A stretch of DNA of 64,000 nucleotides from Gnetum montanum (lineage: Eukaryota; Streptophyta; Gnetopsida; Gnetales; Gnetaceae). The translations under genes were made by a program, and so were the position numbers. Under the pieces are notes generated by a model. That model was not told the DNA's origin and did not search any database. It saw only the letters and a program-made list of their open reading frames with translations. Numbering within the stretch: position 1 is the first letter of the stretch; every line of letters starts with the position of its first letter. Location: assembly GCA_015680685.1 (NCBI GenBank), contig MNCI01001310.1, forward strand, positions 306,165-370,164, written 5' to 3'. Positions 52,401-63,445 of the stretch are shown here, in pieces.

Positions 52401-55400
52401 CAATGCATATTGATACTTTCTTGAGAAATGCAACTTGCATAAGCACTACCAAAATAGCCAAATATTGATGTGGATACTTATCGATTATGCGAATTACATA
52501 AGCATTATCTACAGTTCCCATGAAATGCGACCTCCATAAGTACTTCCAAAAGTAGTTAAATGTTAGTATTAATAGTTATTGATAAATGTGACTTATGTAA
52601 GCATCATAACAAATCATAAACATTAATATCAAACACAAACCAAAAACCAAAGCATGGGTGGTAGGAAAATATGTTCAAATCGCTTAACGAACCAAATGGG
52701 ATCTAATGCCAAAGGTTGGTAAGCCTAAAACACACATTTTGCAAATAGTTAATGCTAAGGAAAAAAAAAACACTAAAATGACTTAAATGATCAAAAGGAG
52801 ATTATTGTCAAACAAGGATTGACTGGTTGCCAAAGGCTACTAAGGCCTAAAACCAAATCTTCAAGTGGATAACTAAAGTTGTAGAAAAGGATCAAATAGA
52901 AAAATAAAAATCTTAAGGGCATTTTAAACATCTAAAAATCCTAAAACATGATTAGTTACCATTTAAGACTTTTAGATGCTCTAATAAGTCCTAATAGCTA
53001 TGTTTTTTTTTTATCATTTCCACAATTTTTAGAATCTAATAGTTAGAGGGTCATTTTATAAAAGTTTATCAGTGTTACATGTGGTATCTAAATTTGTCCC
53101 AAAAATTCATTGTGACCTATGTTGTGATGTAGTGGAAAGATATCCTTGTGATGCGTGGAAGAGAGTTGAACATTTTTTTCTTCTATACCATCATTATCCA
53201 AAGCCATCTTGAGACTCAAAAATGCAAATCATAGTCTAAAATCATATTTTTATAGTTTAGAAATTTAGGAGAAGAAAAATAGAATAAAAAAAATTTAAAT
53301 AGAGAAATAATTCAATATTTAATATTCCATGTATGATAAAATCAATAAAATAATATTCAATTTGAGAAGTATATAAAAAAACAAATCAAATCTAGTAGAA
53401 ATAGAATCCAAAGTTGAACAAACCAAACTAAATCAAATCATGTGCAAACCAAAAGCTCATATAACTAATATTCCAAAATCCAAAATTAAATCATTTTAGT
53501 AAATCTTTCCTACTTACCTGATAGTGCTATTGCTAAAACCCTCACATGGTTGAAATCTCCAAACTGCCAAGATCTTCCTCTTAGTTCAATCTTCAAAATG
53601 TCGATAGAGAAAATGAATGGATTTTAATGGATGGGCTACTAGGTATTTATGGTCATAAGGGTTTGATTCTAGTGAGCAATGTTGAGTTATAAAGTTCTAG
53701 TTGGACTATATATCTTTGGGTGTACCTATATTATAATTATTATACTTAACCAAAAAGGGTGATCTAAGAGGAAAAATTAAAATAAAGAAATATAATAAAC
53801 TTAGAACTTTTAAAATTAACAAAAATAATATTCTAACAACTATCTAATAGCTATGTCTACCCCAAGGCCTAGCCAAAGATCTAGGATCCAGTTATATCTA
53901 ACTAGGGAACCCCAAGGTGGTGGATTTGGGGGGTGAGTAAAGAAAATTTAGAGTACATAACATATATATATATAGAAAGAAAAAACTTTCCAATTTTAGG
54001 ACTATCTACTTTGGTGTAAAACTTTACAGTTGGTACTTTGAAAAAATAAGTGAAGAAAATTAATTATTAGTAGGAAAGAAGATGAGTTTTAAAAAAAATT
54101 GATATCACTTTTCAACATCAATTCTTAAACTTAAAATAGCCAAAGGATTCAAGATAAGAAGTTGTAGCTTAATACTAATGTTTGTTTCAAAGCAAGAAAG
54201 TGGTATCACTAGTGGAAGATCTTCACCTTGTTGCTTGTTATTGATCTAACATCAAAAATATTTACCATCAAATATAACCTTCTTTTCAAGAACAGTTTCA
54301 ATTTTTGAGTTAATAGTATTCTTGTCAAACTAGAAAACATTTGTATTATGAGTTATTTGTCCAAGCAACTAAATAATTTTTCTAGTACTAGCAAAAGTAT
54401 ACATAGTAACTTCCATCTTCTCTAGATTCTTTATTTTCATTCGATCATTATTATTGTTGAAATTAACTTGATTTTTCATATCTTCAACTTTATATTGTTT
54501 TTTCTAGATTCAACTTCAACACATTTTTCTTTTCTAATCTTTTTATAGTAGAAATGAATAAGCATTAACCAAATGTCCTTTACAATGGTGAAAGTTGTAA
54601 GAATTAGGAAAATTATAATATGTAATTGGCTGAATATAAGTCTTTCCCCTTTCTTCTAATACCAATTGCTTTTTACAATTGAAAATGTTTATTTAAAAAA
54701 AAAAATCTATGAAAACCAACAGTTGTAGAAATAGACTCTATATTCTTAATGGGACCAAAAGACTAATAATTTATTACTAAGTTTTCTAAAAAATCAATGA
54801 AAGATTATATATCTTGACAAAACATGAAACTTTAGCATATGTTTTAGATTAGATATCAAAATCTTAAACCCACTTACAAATGATCAACGCTACATACTTA
54901 TGCATAAAAGGCCCTATATTTGGGATACATTGCATCATTGAAGCATTACCTAGCTCAATACGTACAAAAAACAAGAGTAATACCTACCATGAAGAATTCA
55001 GATGGCATTATTTTTCTCATATCATTTAACTACAAAACGAACTTCAATAATGAGGCTAGTAACCCCAAATTTGAATGAACACATATTGTGATGAAAGATC
55101 AATGACCAACGACTTATATCCATCATTAAGACGAACAAAATTAGGTGTCTTAGTTACATTAACATCACTAAAAGAAGGTGTTACATCTTTTTTCTATACT
55201 AGCTTGTAAATTTGCATTTTGAGAATCAATAGAAATTTTTGCATTAATAAAAGAAGCAAAAATTTTAATATTGGTTGAAGAAGTTAGGAGTAATATAGAA
55301 TTCCTTGTAGGGAAATTCTAGAAAAATTAGATTCATTAAAGAAAAATTGAATAGAGAAAAAATAGATTTGCTAAAAAAAATTAGATTCATTGAAGAAACA

Positions 55401-58400
55401 CTAGAGCCAATGAAAAAACATAAGATTATCTAAAAATATCATATCGATTGAAAAACATTAGATCCTATCATTGAATAGATTTGACAATCATTCCCATTAT
55501 AACTAACCAAGGTACCAAAGGATGCCCAAACAAAAGGCTATAAGCTCAAAATAAATTAAAACTTTAAACAAAATATTTAATTTATTCTAAAATTGAGTAA
55601 GCTTACTAGTTGAATTGCCTATTATATCCACAACTAAGAATTATACCTTCAATCTCATACTAGAGATACTTTAACAACAAGTGCATAACCAATTTAACCA
55701 TGCTAATGTTTTTTTTCTTCAAACAACCATAATGTAAACCAAACACATAAGAAACAAGTAGATTGCAAGCTTGATGTAATAACTCATGCATTAATGATCC
55801 ATCTAGTATTTGATGCATGTTTACTCAAACTCCAATAAATGGGTTAGTGCACATATGTTGAATTAACCAAGGAAAAAAAAATACAAAAAAACAAAAAAAA
55901 AAATAGAAAAAAAATAAAACATATTAAAATATTAAAAGTAGTTGATAAGGATAATTACAAGGTAAATAGCTCAACAACTAGAGCATAAGCATAGAGTACA
56001 TACAAAAGAGGTATCATAGCATAAGATATAGACTAAGCAATCAACACATTAAGGGTTCAAATCAAAGTATATACCAAGGGGTAAGGGTATTTAAGAATGG
56101 GGTGTTACACTTTGAGGATACAATTTATGTTAAGAAGGTAGAGTGCTCTTCTCATTACTATTTAAAGATTTACAAAGAAATTATAAAGCATAGTTACAAT
56201 TTGGTCATTTAAACCAATAAATAAGAAGCAAAACTATTGACTTATCATCATCATCTGAATCTTTTTCCAACAAAATGAGATTGACTACATAAGTTCTATT
56301 TTTCCATTATCCTTTATGAAGAGTCAAATCTTTGTTTATTTGTAATTTCTTCAAATCATGTGCAATCATTTTTTCCCATGTCTTGTTTAATCTTCCTTTC
56401 GATGGCTTTCTTGGAACATTGATGTAGCAACCTTTTCTAATAACATTATTATTTGATTTCTTTACACATGCTCAAACCATCTAAGACATAATTCTTGTAG
56501 CTTATCCAAAGTAGAAATAACTCCAAGTCGTCCTCTAATGTTTGCATTGTGTAGTTTATCCCTTCATGTAACATTCAACATCCATCTAAGCATTTGCATT
56601 TTTGCCATGCTGAGTTTTGGTTCATGCTTCTTTTGTATTGCCAACATTAAACAAAATATAATATTAGTTTTATTAGGATTATTATATTGCACAAATAATA
56701 CTATCTTATCTCCATTTTGACCATCAATTTCACTATCTAATTGGAGCATTAATCCTAGGTAGGAAAACTATTTGTAATGAGGTACTTTTTGGCTTTGAAT
56801 TATAACTTCTATGTCACTATTGTTTATATTATTAATTAAATGCCTTCCATATATTTTGTCTTGCTTTTATTGATTTTTGAACCTTTGAACTCTAGAGCAT
56901 ATCTTCACTTTTCCATTTTAAAAATAATACCTTCTTGATCTATATCCACCAAGACAATATCACTTGCAAAAAGCATATACCAAGGAATCTCATCCTATTT
57001 CCTTTGTTAATTCATCCATTATAATAATAGCTAGTAAGTATGAAATAAGTGCAAATCCTTGATGTAGACCTAAGGTGACTCGAAAATTAAATGTGATCTC
57101 ATTAGCTATTCTAATTCTAGTAGTAGCTCCTTCATACATGTATTGAATCACTTTAATATATTTATTAGGGATATTTTTCCTTGATAAGGCCTATTAAATA
57201 ATATGGCTAGGGACTTTAGCGTATATTTTTCCAAGTCAATGAAGATAATATGTAGATTTTATTTATATTTGTTAAATTTCTTCATTAATTATCATATTAA
57301 GAAAACAACTTCTATAGTAGATCTTTATGACATAAATCCAAATTGATCTTTTAATATTATTGATTTAAGCTTGAGACATTACTTTATTGGAGTACTAATT
57401 ACATAACATGAACATAAAAATGATACATTACCAACTATTCAAATTAATCAACATTGTAGTACAAGTAAGAACATTGACCAAGTAGATGAAACCAATATTC
57501 CAAGCATTATAACAGCAAAAAGGTCTTAAAGTATTTCAATGAAGAATAACCTTAAATTTATTCAATAAATAAAATAATTATGTTAGTAGTTAAAGTATCA
57601 AGTTTATTTGAATAAATGGTAATGAGAAATAAACATGGAAATATTGTTCTCTCAATGTAGGCATAGAGAAATATATTTCTTGATCTAGATTCCATCTCAA
57701 AATGTGAACTATTCAATTTAATGATATAATTGAGATATGCATGTGTAATAATACATCTTGGCAATGGATTTGCAAGGATAATTCATCTTGCAAAATGGCA
57801 ATAAACGTAACTTGTATTACAAAACCAATAATCATTGTCATCATCATCCTAGCCTTGTCCCACTAAAATGGGATCAACTACATGTGTTCTTTCTTGACAT
57901 TCACCTCTATGAAGAACTAGATCTTTGTTTATTTGTATTTTCTTCAAATCATCTTTGATTTTTTTTTTCATGTCTTCTTTGATCTTCCCTTTTGATGGCT
58001 TTCATGGAATAGTGATGTAGCAACCTTTATTTATAGGCTCATTGTTTGATCTTCTTTATATAGGTCTAAACCATCTAAGCTGTCATTCTTGTAACTTATC
58101 TGAAATAGCAACTACTCCAAGTCTTCCTCTAATATCTGTATTATGTAGTTTATCTCTTTAGTAATATCCAACATCCATTGAAGTATTCACATTTCTATAG
58201 CATTGATTTGTTATTCATGTCTCTTTTTTATTGCCTAACATTCAACATCATAATAGGCCTTAGTGTTGTCTTATAAAATTTTTCCTTCAATTTTATTGGT
58301 ATTCTTTTATCACATAGAATACCAGTAGTCTCTCTCCATTTTAACCATCATGCCTCAATTCTATTTCTTATATGTTTATTAATTTCACCATTTGATTGGA

Positions 58401-60284
58401 GGATTGATCCTAGATAGCAGAACCATTTCCAGTGAGGGACTTTTTTACCTTGAATTGCTACTTCTATTTTACCATTGGTTATGCTATTATTAAAATTGTG
58501 TTCTATATATTCTATCTTACTTTTGCTAATTTTTAAGTCTTTTGATTCTAGAACATGTCTCCACTTCTCCATCTTAGAAGCAATATTTTCTTGAGTTGTA
58601 TCCACTAACATAATATCATCTACAAATAAAATACATTAAGGGGTTTTATCTTGTATTTTCCTTGTTAATTCATCCATAATAATGGTAAGAAAGTAAGGGG
58701 TAAGCATAGACCCTTGATGTAGATCTACTGTGATTGAAAAATCAAATGTTATTCTACAAGTTGTTCTAATTTTAGTGGTAGCTCCTTCATACATATCTTG
58801 AATCACTTTAATATAGTTATTAGGGATGTTTTTTCTCTATAAGATCCATCAAATTATATATCTAGGCACTTTGTCATATGCTTTTTCTAAGTCATATCTT
58901 TCAAAGCTTCATAGTGTGGCTCATTAGCTTGATCCCTTTATAGTTTGCACTTATATTATTGAACTACTTTGCATGTCAAAAATATTGCTCACTTGATTTT
59001 AAGAGCATGTATGTTACTAATTTCATGACTATGCTTCTTGAAGTGCATATCATAATTAAATTTTACCTTGCCACTATGCACGAGCTTTTTGTTATTAGTG
59101 CAAAACCATCGTATATAAATCATTTCTAGAAAATGCTTACTAACCATCAACATAGTTATCTTTTGTATGTACATACATCATACTAGCTTGAATTTAACAA
59201 ACTAGTTGTTAAATCTATAACTATTTGCTTTGTAACTACATCCATACACTCTTATTGTCAATATTGAATCATATAAGCTTTGATACCACTATTAAGACTT
59301 ATCAACAATAAGATTCTAAAATTGAAAACAAAAGATTAGCATAATAAATTAGACTAACGAAAACTAAACCAACCATACAAATGAAGTCATTTTTGTAGTT
59401 TAATTTAGTAGTTTTTTCTTTGCAGTCTCTTTTCTTTTCTTTTTCTTTTTCTGCATGTTTCTTTCTTTTTGGCCTAACTCGCTTTAGCTACTTCATGTGA
59501 TCTACTAAAATTTTTTAGGTTTAAACAATGAGGTGTTAACCTAGTGGTAGGGTCTTGGCCTAGTAACCCCAAAAAGCAAACATGTTAATATTGAAACTTA
59601 TCCATGATTTATGTTAATATTAATCCTATGTATAAATGGTAAATTTTCATGTGTAACCTAAGCTTGTTAAATATATTTAGTTACTATAACTTCTAACACC
59701 CTAAAAGCAAACATGTTAATATTGAAACTTATCCATGATTTATGTTAATATTAATCCTATGTATAAATGGTAAATTTTCATGTGTAACCTAAGCTTGTTA
59801 AATATATTTAGTTACTATAACTTCTAACACCCTAAAAGCAAACATGTTAATATTGAAACTTATCCATGATTTATGTTAATATTAATCCTATGTATAAATG
59901 GTAAATTTTCATGTGTAACCTAAGCTTGTTAAATATATTTAGTTACTATAACTTCTAACACCCTAAAAGCAAACATGTTAATATTGAAACTTATCCATGA
60001 TTTATGTTAATATTAATCCTATGTATAAATGGTAAATTTTCATGTGTAACCTAAGCTTGTTAAATATATTTAGTTACTATAACTTCTAACACCCTAAAAG
60101 CAAACATGTTAATATTGAAACTTATCCATGATTTATGTTAATATTAATCCTATGTATAAATGGTAAATTTTCATGTGTAACCTAAGCTTGTTAAATATAT
60201 TTAGTTACTATAACTTCTAACAAGGTATCAATTTTATAGGATGGCTCCGGATGTACTACCAGATGGAAAAGGATACAACTTCAA
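46406..60284 (+). CDS. STE20/FRAY-type (OSR1/SPAK-like) Ser/Thr protein kinase, exons 1-4, partial
   Basis: Exons: 46406-46567, 47002-47256, 47378-47502, 60240-60284, with matching phases; the gene continues past the window. The kinase domain starts almost at once: Gly-rich loop IGRGASATVFRA (20-31), ATP-binding Lys43 in VAIKSIDL, catalytic HRDVK (135-139, Asp137), GNIL (141-144), DFG (155-157), the subfamily motif VVGTPCWMAP (175-184). The run to GTPCW and the HRDVKAGNIL string are typical of plant FRAY/SPS1-like kinases (the BLUS1 group), cytosolic signalling enzymes. Exon 4 supplies only 14 full codons and reads MAPD where MAPE is usual. Intron 3 is about 12.7 kb. No frame damage is seen in these exons. 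Confidence 0.85.
48170..48285 (-). mobile_element. SINE fragment in kinase intron 3
   Basis: The complement reads TAGTGGTAACCCCAAGTCAC, then AAGCTTGATTCTACTAGGTA, then the tail, matching the SINE at 40211 (A-box part, B box GATTCTA, AGCATTGAGTTATAAA). It is cut at its head by the LTR remnant at 48286. Confidence 0.7.
48286..49110 (-). mobile_element. Decayed solo LTR of the Athila-like family in kinase intron 3
   Basis: Starts TGATGACCGGTGGGTATCCCC, which corresponds to the family U5 end (GGTACCCCTACGCCCAACCAT on this strand) with changes. TTTATAGG near 49017 is the reverse of a TATAAA box. The right end is uncertain because U3 is not matched to another copy. Confidence 0.6.
49281..49460 (+). 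mobile_element. Two SINE remnants in tandem
   Basis: GATGTTGGCCTAGTCATAAG followed by ATTTTATTCTAGTGGGCAATGCTAAGTTACAAAACTC, and then at about 49378 a second GGTGTTAATTTAGTGGTAAG with TTCTATTCTAGTGGGTAATG. Both match the SINE head and B-box region. Confidence 0.6.
49730..49830 (-). mobile_element. SINE fragment
   Basis: On the complement GTAACCCATGTTAGATG, GATTCTAATGGGCAATAGTG and AATTATAGC match the SINE middle. Confidence 0.55.
49831..53628. other. Kinase intron 3, AT-rich filler
   Basis: No coding sequence is supported. Around 50672-50760 is a tRNA-like stretch (TAGCTTAAGTGGTTAA ... TTGGGTTTCAATA) that may be another SINE subtype. Around 51300-51700 are degenerate repeats of TTGCACTAGCTCGCAC-type words. 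A degenerate tandem repeat lies at 52415-52640. Confidence 0.45.
52415..52640. repeat. Degenerate tandem repeat, about 60-70 bp period
   Basis: Variants of GAAATGCAACTTGCATAAGCA recur near 52425, 52488, 52525 and 52595, separated by related spacers (AAATATTGATGTGGATACTTA and AAATGTTAGTATTAATAGTTA). Confidence 0.5.
53629..53742 (+). mobile_element. SINE fragment
   Basis: GGGCTACTAGGTATTTATGG, then GGTTTGATTCTAGTGAGCAA, then TATAAAGTTC and the tail GGGTGTACCTATATTATAAT. The B box and tail match the SINE at 40211. Confidence 0.65.
54230..55230 (-). pseudogene. Possible gag fragment of another retroelement
   Basis: On the minus strand about 54570-54640 translates to 'NFHHCKGHLVNAYSF', resembling the C-x-x-H-x-x-x-CKGH type knuckle of some gypsy gag genes. 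The surrounding frame is full of stops. Only suggestive. Confidence 0.3.
56230..57400 (-). pseudogene. LINE (RTE-like) copy 2: reverse transcriptase C-terminal part
   Basis: The minus strand reads, with stops, 'IIMDELTKEIG' (about 57000), the 'DIVLVD' motif after a decayed FADD box (about 56950), and 'KINKSKTKYMEG' (about 56850), ending near 56230 in ATC/GAT triplets. It is collinear with 57836-58900 and lacks the 5' part. Confidence 0.75.
57401..57835. other. Spacer between the two LINE copies
   Basis: AT-rich sequence with no gene; it separates two insertions of the same LINE in the same orientation. Confidence 0.4.
57836..58900 (-). pseudogene. LINE (RTE-like) copy 1: reverse transcriptase C-terminal part and 3' end
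   Basis: On the minus strand: 'VIQDMYEGATTKIRT' (about 58795), 'VDLHQGSMLTPYFLTIIMDE' (about 58710), the catalytic box as 'FVDDIMLVD' (about 58620), an open stretch at 58348-58611 with 'MEKWRHVLESKDLKISKSKI' and 'YLGSILQSNGEI', and the C-terminal 'RTHVVDPILVGQG' near 57870. The 3' tail is GATGATGATGA. The 5' half (endonuclease) is missing, as in most LINE copies. Confidence 0.85.
58901..59528. other. Kinase intron 3 filler
   Basis: AT-rich, no gene recognised. A pyrimidine run lies at about 59410-59470. Confidence 0.4.
59529..59571 (+). mobile_element. SINE head at the left edge of the tandem array
   Basis: AATGAGGTGTTAACCTAGTGGTAGGGTCTTGGCCTAGTAACCCC is the A-box half of the SINE family, nearly as in 40215-40255. 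It passes directly into the 131-bp array. Confidence 0.75.
59572..60222 (+). repeat. 131-bp tandem repeat, five near-identical copies
   Basis: The AAAAGCAAACATGTTAATAT start recurs at intervals of exactly 131 bp (the G of AAGC at 59576, 59707, 59838, 59969, 60100). Copies appear identical by eye. Each ends CTATAACTTCTAACACCCT, except the last, which ends CTTCTAACA and then runs 17 bp to the acceptor of kinase exon 4. TTCTAACACCC also resembles the SINE 3' end. Near-identity means recent expansion. Confidence 0.95.
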
Positions 60285-60711
60285 GTGGGTATTACCTTTT
60301 CTAAAAAATGAACTTATTATACTTTTCATTATTTTACATAAATCATGAATTTTTAAAAATTTTGTTAGTTTCTTATATTCATAAAAATGTTATTGATATA
60401 GAAATAGATATGAAACTTTTTACTAGGATAAATAATTTATTTTTATTCTAAGAAATTTTAAAACATTAAATTCAAATTGTTTGGGTAATAAAACATTGAA
60501 TAAGAATATGAATGTAAGGGATGTGGCCCCAAAATAATTGTAATATAGTCAAATTAAAATTTACAACTAAGTATTGTCTATCAAAATTGAACCCATGAAT
60601 TGGAGCTTTTAAATCAAGAGTCTAACCACTAGACTAACACCTCATTATTGAATAAAAATATGAATGTATTTACTTACATCCATTAAGATCTTCTACATTT
60701 TTTAAACAAAC

Positions 60712-60854
60712 AATGAGGTGTTAACCTAGTGGTGCTTGTCTTGCCTTGGTAATCCTAAGTCATAGGTTTGATTCTACTAGATAGCACTACGTTATAAAAT
60801 TTTATAAATCTTGGGAAGTGCCTATGTTTGACTTATTTTAGGTTCTAATACCCT
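60712..60854 (+). mobile_element. SINE, near complete, with target duplication
   Basis: The body starts AATGAGGTGTTAACCTAGTGG (A box) and has GGTTTGATTCTACTAGATAG (B box), ending GGTTCTAATACCCT. The flanks ACATTTTTTAAACAAAC (60695-60711) and ACATTTGTTAAACAAC (60855-60870) are an imperfect target duplication. Confidence 0.82.
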
Positions 60855-62937
60855 ACATTTGTTAAACAACATCAATCTCAAAATTTTCTTGATTTGAAAG
60901 ATCTAAGTTATGGATTCAATTTTGGTAGCCAATGTTGAGTCATAAAATTCAATTTGTAAGATTTATGACTTGTATTCTACAAGTAATTAACTTAATTAAG
61001 GATGAACTCGCAACCACTTATTTGTAATTCCTTGTTAATGAGCTAACCACTTGAACCAATTCTCATATTAAAATGTAAGTATATTTAGATAAGTGAATAA
61101 TTTATGAGGTTGTCTACATAGAAAATCAACTCTTCTCTATTTTAGATCTTTGGGATTTTTTTGAAATTCTAACTTATGAGGATTATTTTTAGTTACTACA
61201 TGTTAGTTATGGCTTCATTACAGATTGCAATGGATAAGATTATGAACTACAAGCATATTGCTAAAAGCATGGGTTATATCTAATGATTTTTTGTTGTTTT
61301 TCATTTGTGAGTTCATCATGATGATGTTGCAAATGATAACAAATGACAAATGAAAAGTTGAGGTCATGAGTATCATGCGATTAGATGGTGGATTTCTCAA
61401 CATGGTTACAATGATACTTTCCTTTATTTTGAGCTTCACATTGCAATCAAGTCATGATCTTGAATTTTAAAAACTTTTAAAATCTTGGGATCTTTCGAGC
61501 ATATGCTTTGGAAGCCTATTCTCTTGACTTTGATTCTATAGCTTCATTTCGAAACCAAAACTAAATGGATATATGTATACTTAGGATATATAACTAACAC
61601 AAAATTGTCATAACTATTTTTTTTTTTGTCTTTTTAGCAAAGAACATAGTAATTTGTAGCATAGTCCCCTCATTACAATATAGTGGATATGATCCACTAA
61701 GCAAGGATGTCTTATCACAAGGTTACTCTAATGCTATCTAATGTTATCACACTCAAAAGTAGTGATGAGTGTCTTGACCACTATCCTATGCCCTAGGATG
61801 CAAAGATTTCAAAAATTTAAGTAGAACATTATGGTATGTTAGATAGGGACAATCATTTGGAATGATGGTAAGGTGCTCATTTCTCAAGTCAAAAACTTGC
61901 ATTTGAGCTTGGGCATAATTACTTGAAGAGGTTAGGCTTTCGCTCATCTACCAATCCTCTTGGGACCTTACTTAGTAGGATGCACACTTTGGCTTTGGGA
62001 AATAATGCTTTATAATTTTGTGTTAGATTAGTACATTCATTGGAATTGAACCTGTGACTTATAAATAATAAGTTACATGCTCTAATCAATAGAGCAATTT
62101 TAAAAGATAATTAATGAATCATCACTTGGAGCCTTAATGCTCATCTTGCTGAGGAGGATTAGCAGATAAGAAAAAGCCCAATGTCTTCGAACCCACCTCT
62201 TCTAACTTAGAAAACAACCACCTTACCATTACTCTAAATGATTGTTTCAAATTCTTAGAGATAATTATGAAATTAAAGTTAATTTTTTATTTATGTCTAC
62301 TAAGAACCCCTTGGATTTGTTAAACCACACCAATTTTGGAATTGCTTTTATAGAATTTTTTATTTATAACTCAATGTTACCCATTGAAATCAAACTTATG
62401 ACATGGGTTTTCCATATCAGAACTCTTGCCATATGCCAAGAATTATGAGTATTTGATATGTGTGTAGAATGTGAGATGAAAATAATGTTAAATATATTGA
62501 GATTAACTTTGATCATAATATCTCTTACTTCAAATTGATCAAGTTACAATAAGAGAGTAGGGCCTTCTATTCATACTTTATTTGAAATTAAAATTGAATT
62601 TTTACTATTACTCTCTTAGGAGAGGTCTTGAAATTTACTACTGTATCTTAACAATATTTACCTTTAAACATATAATCAAATTAAAACTTTATAGCTTAGT
62701 ATTGCCCACCAGAGTCAAACCCATACCCATAACTTTCATCTACTTAAATTTTCTTGGATCTTTTATACTATACCATTTTTAGAATTTATTTTATGGATTT
62801 TATTTTTACATAAAAAGATCCTTAGGATTTGTATTATTGGATTTTTCTAATTTTAAAAATTTAATTATTTTATAAGGATTTTTTTCCATAATATAATTTT
62901 CTAAAGTAAATATAATTGTATGTGGCTTGGCATTAAT

Positions 62938-63125
62938 AGTGAGGTGTTAGGCTAGTGGTAAGGCCCTTGATTTAGAAGTACTACAAATAAACAAAGATCT
63001 AGCTCTTCATAGAGGCAAATGATGAAAAAGAACTCATGTTGTTGACCCTATTTTGTTAGGACAAGGCTTAGATGATGATGATGAATATTGTTTTATAAAG
63101 TTCTACTTTAACTATATGTCTTGGG
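62938..63125 (+). mobile_element. SINE interrupted by a LINE 3' end
   Basis: 62938-62985 is a SINE head (GTGAGGTGTTAGGCTAGTGG). 62986-63086 matches the last about 100 bp of the LINE, in sense orientation (coding 'INKDLALHRG' and 'VVDPILLGQG', then GATGATGATGA). 63090-63125 resumes SINE tail sequence (TTTATAAAGTTCTACTTTAA). A short LINE insertion in a SINE, or a chimeric element. Confidence 0.6.
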
Positions 63126-63445
63126 GGTAAATATTTTTAAAACGTTTTTGATTCTAACACTCATGACCTTCAATTTTAGTTTTTGACTCAAATTTGATCT
63201 TTGGAATAAATATACATTCCTTGAATGTTGATCTTCATGATGGAATGACTTCAAGTACATACTATACATGTTAGATTTGATGAGAAAGAGTTTGTAAAGA
63301 AAATGAAAATAAAAAAAGGGCAAAAATAACATAAGAAAAATATATTTGTATGGTATGTTAGAGCAACATACCCATTAGAATCGAACTTATGACTTCAAAA
63401 CCATAAATCACATGCTCTAAATAAGCAATGTCTCATTGATTGTAA

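Larger units (their letters stand above)
60285..63445. other. Kinase intron 4 (incomplete) with SINE and LINE fragments
   Basis: The donor AA|GTGGGT follows exon 4. The next exon (expected to code ADIWSFG) was looked for and not found, so the intron is longer than 3.7 kb. Besides the SINE at 60712, SINE-like pieces lie at about 60575-60645 (-), 60880-60960 (+), 62300-62445 (-), 62690-62735 (-), 62938-63125 (+) and 63355-63440 (-). No gene seen. Confidence 0.6.

Noticed and set aside
59572-60222. Regular direct repeats that might suggest a CRISPR array
   Set aside because: The 131-bp units are contiguous and uniform with no variable spacers, and the surroundings are a plant intron. It is an ordinary tandem repeat.
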